A stretch of 64,000 nucleotides of DNA from Dermacentor variabilis (Eukaryota > Arthropoda > Arachnida > Ixodida > Ixodidae). Numbering within the stretch: the stretch's first letter is position 1; each line of letters opens with the position of its first letter. The position numbers were made by a program, and so were the translations under genes. Below are positions 34,871 through 45,599 of the stretch, piece after piece. The DNA is taken from the NCBI RefSeq assembly GCF_050947875.1, contig NC_134569.1:207628127-207692126 (forward strand), in the 5' to 3' direction. The notes under the pieces are model-generated. The model had not been told where the DNA came from. It saw nothing but the letters and a program-made list of their open reading frames with translations, and did not search any database.

Positions 34871-36151
34871 TTAGGTTACAGAGCTCTTTCGAGGCCCTGT
34901 AACGGGAGTTCTGCCCTTTCTGGAGCGTTCGAGAGAGTCTCGACGCTCCTTAGCCGTTTGGTGCGCCTTGAGGACAGGTGTAGTGTCCATTGCCTCTTGT
35001 GAGGCGCCGGACACGTGCTCTTGCGAGAGAGAAGTTACAAGGGAGAGTCCTGCCTTGGAGGGCAAGACCCCTGCGCCCACCAGCCCGGAGGTCGATGGGG
35101 CACCCTGCGGGATTTGGCTGCGCCGGCTGTTGCCAGCGCTGTAAGTGGCCGGGGAGGTTGGAGCAGCCTCGGCTGCGCCCACCTTCGGGGTCGATGGCCC
35201 CGTTTGCTGAGTAGGCGGAGCAGCGCTAGCTGCAACCACCGTGGGGGCAGATGGCGTAACTGCCGACTCACTGCCTGTGGGTCGGACAGCCGCCGGAGAC
35301 CGTTGTGGCGCTGCCCCCTGACGCGTGTTCTTTGGCAGGAAGGACACCCGCCTGCGTGCCTCTTTGAACGATATGTTTTCCTTAACTTTGATTGTGACTA
35401 TGTCTTTCTCTTTTTTCCAGGACGGGCACGACCGCGAGTATGCGGCGTGCTCGCCTTCACAGTTTACACAATGGAGAGTGTTCTTGCAAGCTTCAGAATT
35501 ATGCTCGTGGGCACTGCACTTCGCACAGGTTTGACGGCCTCGGCAGCTCTGCGAACTGTGGCCGAAGCGTTGGCATTTGAAACATCTAAGGTGGTTTGGG
35601 ACATATGGCCTAACCCGGAGCTTGATGTACCCGGCCTCTACAGACTCGGGCAGGATACTTGAGCCGAAAGTCAATATAAGGTGTTTGGTCTTGATTTCTT
35701 TGCTGTCACGCCTGATCTTAATTCTTTTAACATTGATAACATTCTGATTACTGAAGCCCTCCAAGAGTTCATCCTCAGTGAGCTCCAGCAAGTAATCGTC
35801 CGAGACAACACCGCGGCTTGTGTTCATGGTACGGTGCGGGGTTACTGTTACTTGGGTCTCTCCAAATGACACAAGTTTTGGCAGCTTCTCATACTGCTTC
35901 TGGTTTTGGAGCTCCAAAAGGAGATCACCACTTGACATTCTCGACACCTTATATCCTGTACCGAAAACTTCGGTCAAAGACTTGGATACAAGGAACGGTG
36001 AAATGGATCGCACTAGTTTGTCTGGCTTTTCTGAGTGAATCACGTGGAATCGCGGAAAGTTGTGGATTTGTCGTCCGAAAAATTGGAAGAGATCTTCGGT
36101 GCGCCCTCGTTTCTGAGGGCGATCAAGAAGTTTGGGAAAAGAAGTTTCCAT
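34871..36151 (-). CDS. LINE C ORF1: intact gag-like RNA-binding protein
   Basis: There are 426 codons without a break. I chose ATG 36151 (METSFPKLLD) because the equivalent ATG starts ORF1 in LINE A; the frame is open 57 codons further upstream, but that is conserved 5' UTR. Residues 1-180 form a conserved globular part (SPFLVSKSLTEVFG, SGDLLLEL, ELTEDELLEGF). CCHC knuckles lie at 190-203 (CFKCQRFGHSSQSC), 209-222 and 228-242. A Ser/Ala/Pro/Thr-rich tail fills the last 150 residues. It should bind LINE RNA and form particles with ORF2 protein. Confidence 0.9.
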   Translation of the reverse strand: METSFPKLLDRPQKRGRTEDLFQFFGRQIHNFPRFHVIHSEKPDKLVRSISPFLVSKSLTEVFGTGYKVSRMSSGDLLLELQNQKQYEKLPKLVSFGETQVTVTPHRTMNTSRGVVSDDYLLELTEDELLEGFSNQNVINVKRIKIRRDSKEIKTKHLILTFGSSILPESVEAGYIKLRVRPYVPNHLRCFKCQRFGHSSQSCRGRQTCAKCSAHEHNSEACKNTLHCVNCEGEHAAYSRSCPSWKKEKDIVTIKVKENISFKEARRRVSFLPKNTRQGAAPQRSPAAVRPTGSESAVTPSAPTVVAASAAPPTQQTGPSTPKVGAAEAAPTSPATYSAGNSRRSQIPQGAPSTSGLVGAGVLPSKAGLSLVTSLSQEHVSGASQEAMDTTPVLKAHQTAKERRDSLERSRKGRTPVTGPRKSSVT

Positions 36152-36668
36152 GAAATACATAAAAATTCGGCAACAGCGCCGACCGCCCACCACGGAGCCC
36201 AACGAGGGGACGCGGCAGAGCTTGCATGCAAGTCTGCACGACGCCAGCCGTACGCCGCCACTATAACCAAATATGGTGTACCCAAGGTTGGATAGCCACA
36301 CAGGGTTAACCCTTGCCGCCAAGAAGAAGGAAGTGAATAGAAGAGAGAAAGAGACAGGAAAGGTGGAAAGTAAGGGAAAGATGAAGGTTGTAGGAAGAGA
36401 GAGACAGGAAAAGGCGACTGCCGATTTCCCCCGGGTGGGTCAGTCCGGGGTGCCGTCTACGTGAAGCAGAGGCCAAAGAGGTGTGTTGCCTCCGCCGGGG
36501 GGCCTTAAAGGTCCGAACACCCGGCATTGGCTCAACCCCCAGGATCCCCCTTTCCCCGGACACGGCTAAGCCGCGCACGGCTACACGCGGGCGGGTCCAA
36601 CCCTCGTGTGCTCGGGTACGAGGTGTCGCAACACACCAAACGCCTGCTTACGCAGACGCCCCTGCGGG
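36152..36668 (-). promoter_or_regulatory. LINE C 5' UTR, conserved in four copies
   Basis: The start ccccgcaggggcgtctgcg and the following 500 bases recur at 27838-27325 (A), 45540-45017 (M) and 60564-61080 (E2). A 5' UTR shared by independent copies normally holds the internal RNA polymerase II promoter; I infer this but see no TATA box. Confidence 0.7.
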
Positions 36669-37560
36669 GTTGCATACCTTTACTGTGTGTCGATAGGGTG
36701 GGCTGCGTAGCTCGCCTCAGTCGAAGGTGATGAACCGCGGCACCGTTCTTCCCTCGAAAGTGATCAATGCGGTCGCACATGATCCTAGCATGCGCGCTTG
36801 TAGGGTATTTATATAGAGCAAAAAAAGAGGACACACGAAGAAACGAAGACGAAGACAAGCGCGTGTCTTCATCTTCCTTTCTTCTTGTGTCCTCGTTTTG
36901 TCGCGCTATACACATACCTTTCAATGATGACCGACCAACAAGCCCATATCGCTACCCTCGGCGCTTGTAGGATTTGTCTTCTGTGTGCGTACAGCCCGCG
37001 CATGAGCTCCGCGTCCGTTGTTCCCTGAGGGATGCCATCGGCCACTCCACAAGCTGAATTCGCCGGTGGCGCGATATATGTTGCCACTGCATACTCTTTA
37101 GCGCCGTAATGCACAGTGTTGGTATCTCGTATCCTGGCTGCCATGTTTTCGCTATGGGTGCTCAGTATTGCGATGTTCTGCTTGCTTTCTATCCGCAAGA
37201 TAAGCTTCTGGGTCGGAGTGGTGCGCGGGTATCCCCCCCTACCCCCCCCCCCTTGCCGTGAGTACTGCCCGGGCGATGATCGGGGTCGGCCACTTCGAAA
37301 AGATGAGGCCTTCCCTTGGCCTCAGTATCACTTTCAGGTGCTGCCTCGGGAGCGGTGGTGGTCTGCGCGGTGAGCCCTGCTGTGCCTCGGGAACCGGGTC
37401 GGTGTTCTGCATCGTACGTACATGACTTTCTTACAAAAGGATGGACGAAGAAAGACAAACCAAAGCTCAAGGTCACCCCGTTCTTCCCGAGCTGACCTAA
37501 AAGGATGGACGACGAAAGCACTAGTACTTGCACAGCCTCCCAAAGAAGTCTGCAACCACA
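36669..37560 (-). pseudogene. LINE J, upstream part: 5' UTR monomers and gag N-terminus
   Basis: On the minus strand two 5' UTR monomers (about 37510-37430, 'gtccatcctttt') precede an ATG at 37412 opening a Pro-rich stretch and 'HLKVILRPREGLIFSKW', the conserved gag start. After a low-complexity, frameshifted part (37260-37200), gag resumes at 37190-36920 (DTNTVHYGAKEYAVATYIAP; ADGIPQGTTDAEL). A palindromic repeat (36815-36907) interrupts it, then it runs to the LINE C insertion at 36669 and continues at 30724. LINE J is therefore older than C and than the hairpin insert. Confidence 0.75.
36815..36907. repeat. Perfect-looking hairpin repeat inside LINE J gag
   Basis: Arms at about 36815-36860 and 36862-36907 are reverse complements (gaggacaca.gaagaaa.gaag against its complement) with almost no loop. 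TATA words on both sides may be the target duplication. It looks like a small fold-back element. Confidence 0.8.
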
Positions 37561-37656
37561 GGACAGCCAGGGGTTATTTAAGGCCGTTGTGGCCCCCGTG
37601 TTAATCAGAATCGCTCGAGACTCGGATTAGAGTCACATCCAAGTACCAACCGAGCT

Positions 37657-37707
37657 CGTGAGTTGGAATTCGTGAGTTGGAGTTCGTGAGTTCGAGTTCG
37701 TGAGCCG
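37657..37707 (+). repeat. 14-bp tandem repeat, about 3.6 units
   Basis: The units read cgtgagttggaatt, cgtgagttggagtt, cgtgagttcgagtt and a partial cgtgagccgg. It lies between LINE J and LINE H and may belong to a LINE 5' UTR. Confidence 0.9.
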
Positions 37708-37967
37708 GTGATTCCTTCCATTATGAGACCACGTGGAATGCCCCGTCGGGGTCTTTAAGGGAAAATAAATTATGAATAAATGATGAATGCCTGGAAACGC
37801 TGCGGGTTCTTGAGGGTTCCAGCCAGATGTCCATCCGTTTGGTGAGCTGCCCTCGTGGCTTTTTTTCTGTGCTTTTCCCCCTGAGTTTAGCTGAGGCTTT
37901 TAGCTTTTGCACTCATGTAGTGTTAGCTTCACATCGGCTAGGCGCGCGCCCCGTGGTTTCCACCGCG

Positions 37968-39069
37968 ATGGTGGCCCCTTCGCAGCTTCGTCTGCTGACT
38001 TTCTTCCGTCGCATTCCAAAAGGCGCGGCCAATGCTGACGTTTGTAAGGCGCTTGTGCAGCGCTTTTCGCAGTCCGAGTTGAAGTCGGTTCAGGATTTTG
38101 GTGCGGGTCGTTTTGAGGTGACGTTCAAGAATAAGGCCGCGGTTGATCGCTTCTCAGCTGATCCCGCATTGAGGGTTCGCGATGTCGAGGTTCGTTAAGT
38201 GTATCGAGGTGTTCGTGTGAAGTATGTAAGGGTTTTTGGCTACGCCGTGGATCTTGCAGACGAAGCTCTTGTCACCGAGCCGGAGGTCTTTGGTAGGATC
38301 CACGGGATATCCCAAGAGTGCGTGCCGGAGTTCTTTGGCAGTACAGGAAACCGGCGCATTCGGATGGAGATGGCACGGCCCGTTCCTAACCCTCTTTGCC
38401 TAGGAGAGCGTGTCGTGCATTTGAATTGTGTCGTAGGTGTAACCTAGAAGGTGAACAAGCGGCGGTGTGTGACACGCCGAAGTGCGCGCGCTGCGAGGAG
38501 TTCGGCCACGTGGCTTGCGACGCGGCGTGCGCACGATGTGGCGGAGACCACGCGGTCTCGGCGTGTAGTGTCCGTACCTACTCATCAGTAGCCGCGCGGC
38601 CAAAACAGCAGGAATCTGCAGCAGTGGAGGCAGTTGCCTCATCAGTAGATAGCACAGCAGCCGACTTAGAGGACGGGGACAGCCGGGCTTCATTGAGCTT
38701 GGTAGTCATCGCCGAGGGCGGTGACGATTCCGTGGATTCTGACGCGCGCACTCTCTTGTCTGACACTTCAACGTGCGGGGAGGGAGTGGGCGATGAGGTT
38801 GACGCGACTGTCGCTGCTGCCCCCATAGTTGTTTGGCGCCCGTTGCGCCTGCCACGGCCTCTGGCAAGCCGAAACCGCTGACCGGCGCAACTCGCAGTGT
38901 TCCTTGGACGTTGAAGGCGAGCAACAAGCGTAAAAAACAGCGCAGTAAGTGTGCTGCCTCGGCTGCTGGGGACACGGCCGCGCGGCAGGCGTCGGACTTA
39001 GATGACGGTGGCTCCCTTGGCTCGGAGCCTGGCGCTTTTGAATTCAAGCGCACCCCTGTGAAACCTTGA
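37968..39069 (+). pseudogene. LINE H ORF1: gag-like protein of L1/Tx1-type LINE
   Basis: ATG 37968 starts 'MVAPSQLRLLTFFRRIPKG'. The frame has an in-frame TAA at 38196, continues with 'VYRGVRVKYVRVFGYAVD', shifts near 38410 into a zinc region (CRRCNLEGEQAAVC, CARCEEFGHVAC, CARCGGDHAVSAC), and shifts again near 38850 into an acidic/Lys-rich tail. ORF1 protein would bind the LINE RNA. Three lesions make it non-functional. Confidence 0.75.
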
Positions 39070-39344
39070 GATTCAGACTCGGAGGCTGACGTCCCTTCGG
39101 ACACTGAGAATACTTCTACTAGTGTACGCAGTAAGGGGATCGGAAGCGACTGTTCCGAGATGTAAAATACCATGTACGCTTCTACTTATGAGGGGTCTCC
39201 AATCTTGGAGATTACCACATAGGCAGTTCTAGCTTTTGTAACTTATTCGGCTAGTATTACTCAATACTAGCCAATTCTTCCTTTCTCTAGCCTTTTTCTT
39301 GTCTTTGTTTTTCTTAGCTTCCCACTAAATTTCTTTCACCCAAT

Positions 39345-40039
39345 ATGGCTCCTTCTCTCACTATAGCTTCTTTCAATTGTAGAGGTTGGTGTCGACCTTC
39401 CAAACAGTTAGAGGGTGTCAACTTAGCTAAATCCAAAAAGGTAGATACTCGCGTGCTCCAAGAAACTTATTTCCATATGTTAGGTCAGATCAGCCACTTC
39501 GACAGGATTTCTTCGCACCAGGTCTTTGTGGAGTTATGGCGAGTCGGGCTGCCGAGGGCCATATCTTGTCAATAGATCTTGATTGGGGGATTCGAATGGT
39601 TAATGTCTACTCTCCAAACAAGGCTAGAGGTCAGAGAGAGCGTTGCGCTGCATTAAATCTAAACTTGGTAGGCCCCTCTCGACTTAATCTTGTGGGAGAT
39701 TTCAACAGTGTGTTAGAACCGGTTGATCGCGTCTCCCGTAGAGGAACTCCAAAACTCAAAGATAAGGCAGAAAATGCTGTACTGCGAAAGCTCGTCGATG
39801 GGCCGGGACTGGTCGATGCTTGGCGCGTGCTTCGCCCTGGACAATCAGGAATGACTTGGACAGGAAGGGGCTTGCAGAGCCGCATCGACCGTTTTTACAT
39901 CTCATCGTCACTGGCTTCCAATATGCATTCTTCATGGTTGGTTCCTTCTGCTCTTAGCGACCACAACTTGCTAATTCTGCAGTTTGCGGATTCGAACATA
40001 TTCTCGCAAGGGAAAAGATCGTGGCGCCTAAATCCATGA
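39345..40039 (+). pseudogene. LINE H ORF2: apurinic-type endonuclease domain only
   Basis: ATG 39345 opens 'LTIASFNCRGW' (endonuclease start) and QETYF, shifts frame near 39540, then shows VNVYSPN, GDFNSVLEP (about 39705-39730), 'SRIDRFYIS' and LSDHNLL. This order is that of L1/Tx1-type endonucleases. A TGA at 40037 and the (ATG)n tail of LINE D at 40196 end it; no RT of this element is found in the window. Confidence 0.78.
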
Positions 40040-40195
40040 CTCCTAAAGGACAAGCAGACAACCAGAGATGTATCATCCATGCACTTTTGATCGCTGCACA
40101 ACAGAGACAATCTAGATAACATAGAATGGGATGAAGTGAAGGCCAGTGTGGGCGAGTGCTTCAGGTCTTGGGGCAAGCGTCGAGCGCGCGAGGAT

Positions 40196-43100
40196 GATGA
40201 TGATGATGATAATGATTTGGGATTTTTATGGCGCAGCAGCCGTGCAGACTATAATGCGCCAAGCACATGTTTTTCGGATTAGTTTATTTGTTCAAATGCT
40301 GTGAAACGGTGTAAATGGGCAAGTAAAAATATAAAACATGAAATGTGCTATAGTTCTTGTAGGATTCCTGTGGCTTTTAAAAAGTTAAAGGTATCTTCAT
40401 ATGGGACGAGTGGTTCATCGCTCAATAAGAACATGGGATGGATAGGGATTCTTTTTTCCTAAAAAATCTTAAAATATCTTTCCCTCCATTTTTCTAAGCC
40501 AGGACATGTTAGCACGTTTAAATTTTCACCGCAGTGTTGGCCTGTTGGTTGCAGTTTGTTATTAATTAAGTAAATATGCGTCAGCCTTGTGTGACCAATT
40601 CTTAAGCGACATAAAATAACTTCGTAAAATCTTTGTCTGTGGCGACAACTCCGCCATTCTCGTAAAATAGGTTTTATGCAATGAAACTTGTTAAGTTTTT
40701 CTTGATCGCACACTTTCTGCCAGTGTTTCTCAACTGCTATTCTTAAAGTGGCTTTATAATCTTGCCAAGGTAGGCCAACATCATGTAGCTCCAAATATTT
40801 GGTACGGGCTGCCATAAAATCTGCTCTTTCATTCCTGGGAATTCCTACATGACTAGGAATCCAGCAGAAAGTGACATTTAAAGCTCTCTTGTGACATATT
40901 GTGTATTGATATTGTATTTTCTTCAGTACATTATTTCTAGATGGTAACCTAGATGCGAGAGCTTGAAGAGAGCTCAAGGAGTCGTTAAATATAACAGATT
41001 GATTATTTCCTCTTTTCCGGATGTCTTCAAGAGCTAACGAAATGGCATGAAGTTCTGCAGTAAAGATAGTAGCCTGACTTGGAAGTCTCATTTGTTTTTC
41101 AAATTGATTTGGTGTCACTGCAGCGCCTACATTGTCATTGCTTTTGGATCCATCTGTAAAGTATTTCACGCAAAAATTATATTCTGATTCTATTTCTAAA
41201 TATTCACTTAGTAACGCCTCTCTTGGTGAAGATTGTTTTGTTTTTTGTTAACCTAAAGTCGCGTTGCGCATGTTTCATCTCCCAAGGAGCAAAAGAAGGT
41301 TCATCTTGCGAGAACTTATTTCTTACGTCGTAACATAGGTCCGCAATTCAGCTTTTGGTACCTGATAAAAAAGGACGGAATGATTGCTGGTTTGTTGCTA
41401 AAACGTATTTCAAAGCGCGGCCTTGTAAATGGTAGTCTACAAGGATGCGTTGAACAGGACAGTATTCTCATTATGTACATGTTTCCAAGAAATAGTCTTC
41501 TGTGTTCCAAAGACAGCTGGTTGGTTTCTGTATACAAGCTTTGTATGGGAGACGTACGAAACGCGCCGGAACACAGACGTAGTCCAAGATGATGCACCAG
41601 ATCAAAAACCTCTAATGTCCACTTTCGAGCAGAGCCGTATACAAAATATCCGTAGTCTAATTGTGACCGGACGACTGCATTGTATATGCGAAGCAGACAT
41701 ATTCTATCTGAACCCCATGATCGGTGGGATAGGAGCTTTATTAAATTGTGGATTTGAGAGATTTCTGTTTTGCATAAGCGATGTGCGCTTTGAAGTTGAG
41801 TTTCTTGTCAAAGATTATACCAAGAAACCTGTGTTCATTCTTTACTGTGATTTGCTGTCCTTTAATATGTAATGTTGGGTCCGGTGTGAGCCTTCGGTAT
41901 TCACTGAAAGCCACGCATGTTGTTTTTTCTGGGCAAAATTTAAAACCATTTTCGTTTGCCCATCGCACTATAGAGGTTTCACCCAACTGGAGTTGGCGTT
42001 CGCAAGTGGCCATATTACAAGAGGAGAAACAAAGTTGAATGTCATCGACATATAATGAATACATTAAGGAAGAAGGAATAACTGTAGTTATCGAATTGAG
42101 CTTCACTAAAAATAGTGTAACGCTCAATACTCCACCTTGCGACACTCCATTATTCTGCATAAAACAGCTGCAGAAAGTTGGTCTAAACATCACCTGAAAA
42201 GTTCGGTCCTCCAAATAGCTTTTAATTATACCAAGCATGTGCCCTTTTACCCTGTATCTGTGCACATCCATTAAAATGCCATGTCTCCACGTCGTATCAT
42301 ACGCTTTTGATAAGTCAAAGAAAACGGATACGCAATGTTGCCTTTGGACGCAAGATTCACGGATTTTTGTTTCTAAGCGGACTAACTGGTCGACTGAACT
42401 GCTATTGACTCTAAAGCCACACTGGTACTGATCAAGTAACCCGTTACTTTCCAAAAGGTGTACAAGCTGTTTGTTAACCATTTTTTCGAATGTTTTTCGT
42501 AAACAACTGGTTACGGCAATGGGGCGATAACTGCTAAGGTCAGAGCGTTCCTTTCCAGGTTTTAGAAGTGGTAGAACTATCGCCTTCTTCCATGCTTTTG
42601 GAAAATAGCCTTCCGCCCACAACCTGTTGAAGAGGTGAAGCATTGTGTCGTACGTGTTCATGTGTAGGTGTCGCAGCATTTCCTTGTGTATGTTGTCCGG
42701 ACCTGCCGAATGGCTCTTCCCTAAATATATCGCATCGAAGAGTTCAGTTTTTGTAAAAGGACAGTTATATGGCTCAGTCCGAAGATCTTTCCTTTCTGCA
42801 GTGGCCTTTATCTTAAGAAACTCGGGAGTGTAATGAGCGTCACTCGAAATTACAGCAAAGTGCTCGCCAAGTATATTTGCTTGCTCTTTAAGATCCGTTT
42901 CCTCGTAAAATATAGGGAGCGTGTATTCTGTATGAACACCGTCAACTTTTCTCACTTTCTCCCAGACTAATTTACTTGTTGTGTGACTGTTTATCGAGCT
43001 CATATATTTCACCCATGATGTTCTTTTTGCTATCCGCCTTTCCCTTCTAGACTCACTGCGCTTAAAAAAACGATAAATTTTCGAAAGTTAGTTACCTGTT

Positions 43101-43405
43101 TAGTCGAGACCATGCACAGTTTTGTTTCCTACGAGCTTTATCACATGCATCATTCCACCACGGTTTTGGTCTACGTGGAAGCTCCCCTGTGAAAATGGTA
43201 TGGAGTTTTCAGCTGCATCTAAAATTTGTTTCGTTATCGCATCACGTAAGTCGTCAATATTGAGTGCGATGACATCATCAATCCTTATTTCAGAGCTCTC
43301 CAAAAAACGAGACCAGTCTGCTTTACCCAGCTTCCATCTCTGTCTTCGTGCTGGTGTTGTTGGAGGCGCGTCGATCGGCTTGAGTATTATAGACGAGAAA
43401 ACCAT
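40196..43405 (-). pseudogene. LINE D: 5'-truncated I/Jockey-like LINE (RT and RNase H)
   Basis: Minus strand, with a (CAT)n tail at 40212-40196. The 5' end lies within the linker after the endonuclease (RWKLGKADWSRFLE at about 43340). The 423-codon RT frame (43012-41741) has SAGPDNIHKEML, SYRPIAVTSC, DLSKAYDTTWR, SQGGVLSVTLF (PQG has become SQG) and YVDDIQ. Thumb pieces follow (41597-41316). The RNase H frame (41169-40459) has YFTDGSKS, FTAELHAI, FNDSLSSL and NERADF, so all four acidic positions are kept. At least three frame breaks exist. The family is related to but distinct from A/C. Confidence 0.85.
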
Positions 43406-43659
43406 GGCCAGGCGGCGCTACTGCGCCTCCTGACAACGCCCCCAGTGTGGAAACGCCAAGCAGCGCGGTCGTGTCGTGGCGCAGTCTCCGCTTTGTTTAC
43501 ATTGTGCCGTCCGCGCTTTTCTTCGCTGCTCGTTCTCACGGCGCTCCGTTTTCGACGGCGGCAGATCGCCTGCTTGCGCAACAGCGATGCAAAGATTGCC
43601 TTGCGGTTTCAAGAAGGTTGCCGACGCCGACGGCTTTTTTTTTTTCGTGGCGGCAACCT
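43406..43659. other. Probable dispersed repeat, GC-rich
   Basis: GC-rich DNA beginning 'accatggccaggcggcgcta' right at the LINE D 5' end. It has the look of an interspersed repeat but no internal duplicate exists in this window. Confidence 0.35.
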
Positions 43660-43793
43660 CACGATAGGGGAGCGTCTGCTTCCGAACGTGTACGGCATTG
43701 AACAAATTGTGGACGGTGATGTGAGAGTGAAAGCCAAGTGCGTGTCACAGGTGTCCGACAAGATCGTAAACGACGTCGAGTTAGAGGTACGCT
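43660..43793 (+). other. Possible exon ending in a splice donor
   Basis: An open frame includes 'LTIGERLLPNVYGIEQIVDG', then 'KCVSQVSDKIVNDVELE', and ends at GAG|GTACGC, a fair 5' splice site. The regular, uncompressed protein sequence looks like a real domain, possibly the start of a SWIM-type zinc-finger protein, but the Cys/His part is not present. It may come from a domesticated or transposon-borne gene. Confidence 0.35.
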
Positions 43794-44474
43794 CCATGTT
43801 CAGAAATTTAGCCACCTTTATTTCAATTACAACATAAGTCACACTGGCAGCAGGAACTTCTGTTGTCATACTACTCGATGACTGCAGATCCATTGGGCTG
43901 CTTCTTGACGGTTCCGTCACTTCACAAAGGCATGTTCTGGAGTCTGTTTCACATGTGTCTTGCTGCTGCTCAAGAGCTGTGTCGCTGCAGTACGATAGCA
44001 CATGTCCCGGTGGTGCTGACTGCTGAGAAGACTGCTGTGATTGCTATTGGTCTGTTTGGCGCCGCTTCCGTCTGCATCGCATATAAATGAAACAGTATGT
44101 GTGCCTATTTTTTGTGGGAAATAAATTACTCCGAATAATATGTTTGCATATTGTGTGCATATAATATTCTACAAGAGTGCTACCACTACAAGTTATGATA
44201 CTTGCACACTTAGATACTTAGAAAGAAGAGCCAAACAGCAAACATAACGCGCACGTCTCGAGCGGCTGCTTTCCAATCTGCCGCTTTCCGACGCACGCGA
44301 CGACCGCGGCTTGCATTAAAAACGGTCTGCTACCACACAAAAGTAGCGCGCGGCCCCTTTCGTTACCTGCACAACTAGTAATTTAAGTTGCAGCGTTTGG
44401 AAAAGGGAAATAATTATCTTGAGCTCGTCCATGCCGATCGCGAGGGAAGGCACAGTGCAATCAAATAAATTCGG
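43794..44474. other. No gene recognised
   Basis: A minus-strand open frame (44001-43808) is acidic and Ser/Thr-rich with no domain; it could be a linker exon of the THAP gene but nothing links them. The rest is AT-rich. Confidence 0.35.
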
Positions 44475-44712
44475 GGGTTTTAAGTGCCAAAACCATGCCA
44501 AAACCACGAAATCATTATGAGGCCCGCTGTAATGGGGAGTCTCAGGAATAATTTTAACCTCTGGGGGTTCTTTAACGTGCATAAAAATCAAAGCACACGG
44601 TAACTAGGGTGTTCTTGCATTTTGCCCCTATCGAGATGCGGCCGCCGTGGCTGGGAATCGAGCACGCGTCGTAGACCTTAGCGGCGCAACACGCATGCAT
44701 TTACCGCTAACA
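44475..44712 (-). mobile_element. Ruka-type SINE, minus strand
   Basis: The reverse complement shows 'tccgccgtttgttagcgg' (A-box region), gctcgattccc (B box, about 44660), 'cacgttaaagaaccccc' and 'tggttttggca', as in the 8109 copy, with an AT-rich tail near 44470. Target-site duplication not clear. Confidence 0.88.
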
Positions 44713-44837
44713 AACGGCGGATGCCACCACAATTCAACAACGCGACACGACTAAACAAACGGCCGTGCAGTAAAAACAGGCATACGACTATTCCGCTTTC
44801 AAGATATTACACGCGAATGCGAAAGTATGAGACTTAC

Positions 44838-44971
44838 TTGACTCGGCGCACTGCAGTTATCCATGCTTGTCGTCTGTCCTTCTCGTACCACTTCCCAGGA
44901 AATCTGTAGAACTTCACGGGCGGCGTACGACCTTTCGTGTTTTCGAGGCTGCTGTGGCAATGAACAACACA
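44838..44971 (-). pseudogene. Orphan THAP-domain exon with splice donor
   Basis: The frame reads CVVHCHSSLENTKGR, then PVKFYRFPGKWYEKDRQAW and ITAVRRV, then GTAAGT at 44837-44832. This is the first half of a THAP (C2CH) DNA-binding domain: the two N-terminal Cys (C-x3-C) and the Phe/Pro/Trp core. The second zinc half (C-x2-H) would lie in the next exon, which I do not find. The codon before the first Cys is TGA and no in-frame ATG exists, so either an upstream exon is needed or the gene is broken. Directly upstream is the 5' UTR and ATG of LINE M. Confidence 0.7.
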
Positions 44972-44999
44972 TCAGTATTGCGTGCCACCTTTCCTTCCT

Positions 45000-45540
45000 G
45001 GGAAGGAGGTTGCCATAAAGGGGTTGAATTTTCGGCAATAACGCCAGCCACCCACCGTGGAGTCCTACAAGGGGACGCTACAGGGACTGTAAGAACAGGT
45101 CCTGTAAACGCCAGCTGTACGTTATCACTATAACCAAATATGAAATAACCTAGGTTGACTATTCACACCGGGTTAACCCTTGCTGCCTGGAAAAAATGGA
45201 AGTAAAAGGAAGCCAGGAGAAGACAGGAAAGGTGGAAAGTCAGAGAAGACGAAGGCTAGAGGGAGGGAGAGAGACAGGAAAAGGCAATTACCGTTTCCCC
45301 CCGGGTGGGTCAGTCCGGGGGTGCCGTCTACGTGAAGCAGAGGCCAAAGAGGTGTGTTGCCTCCGCCGAGGGGCCTTAAAGGTCCGAACACTCGGCATCG
45401 GCTCAACCTCCAGGATCCTCCTTTCCCCGGACACGGCTAAGCCGCGCACGGCTACACGCGGGAGGGTCCAACCCTCGCGTGCTCGGGTACGTGGTGTCGC
45501 AACACACCAAACGCCTGCTTGCGCAGACGCCCCTGCGGGG
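45000..45540 (-). mobile_element. LINE M: isolated 5' UTR and start codon of an A/C-type LINE
   Basis: It starts at 45540 with ccccgcaggggcgtctgcg and follows the C and A 5' UTRs to the ORF1 ATG at 45016. After about five codons the similarity to ORF1 stops and the THAP exon region begins. The rest of the LINE is deleted, leaving a solo promoter region pointing at the THAP exon. Confidence 0.85.
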
Positions 45541-45599
45541 AGTCTAACGTGTGAAATGAGTACGCCGTAAAGTACAGTGTATAACCATATATTGCATAA

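Larger units (their letters stand above)
30738..36668 (-). mobile_element. LINE C: full-length I/Jockey-like LINE with perfect 13-bp target-site duplication
   Basis: The element is 5,931 bp on the minus strand. It is flanked on both sides by gttgcataccttt (30725-30737 and 36669-36681), so both ends are exact. The 5' UTR is 36668-36152, ORF1 36151-34871, a 46-base gap, ORF2 34824-31094, and a 3' UTR of about 355 bases ending in a (CAT)n tail. It is the reference copy for A, B, E1, E2 and M. The insertion site is in the gag knuckle of LINE J. Confidence 0.95.
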
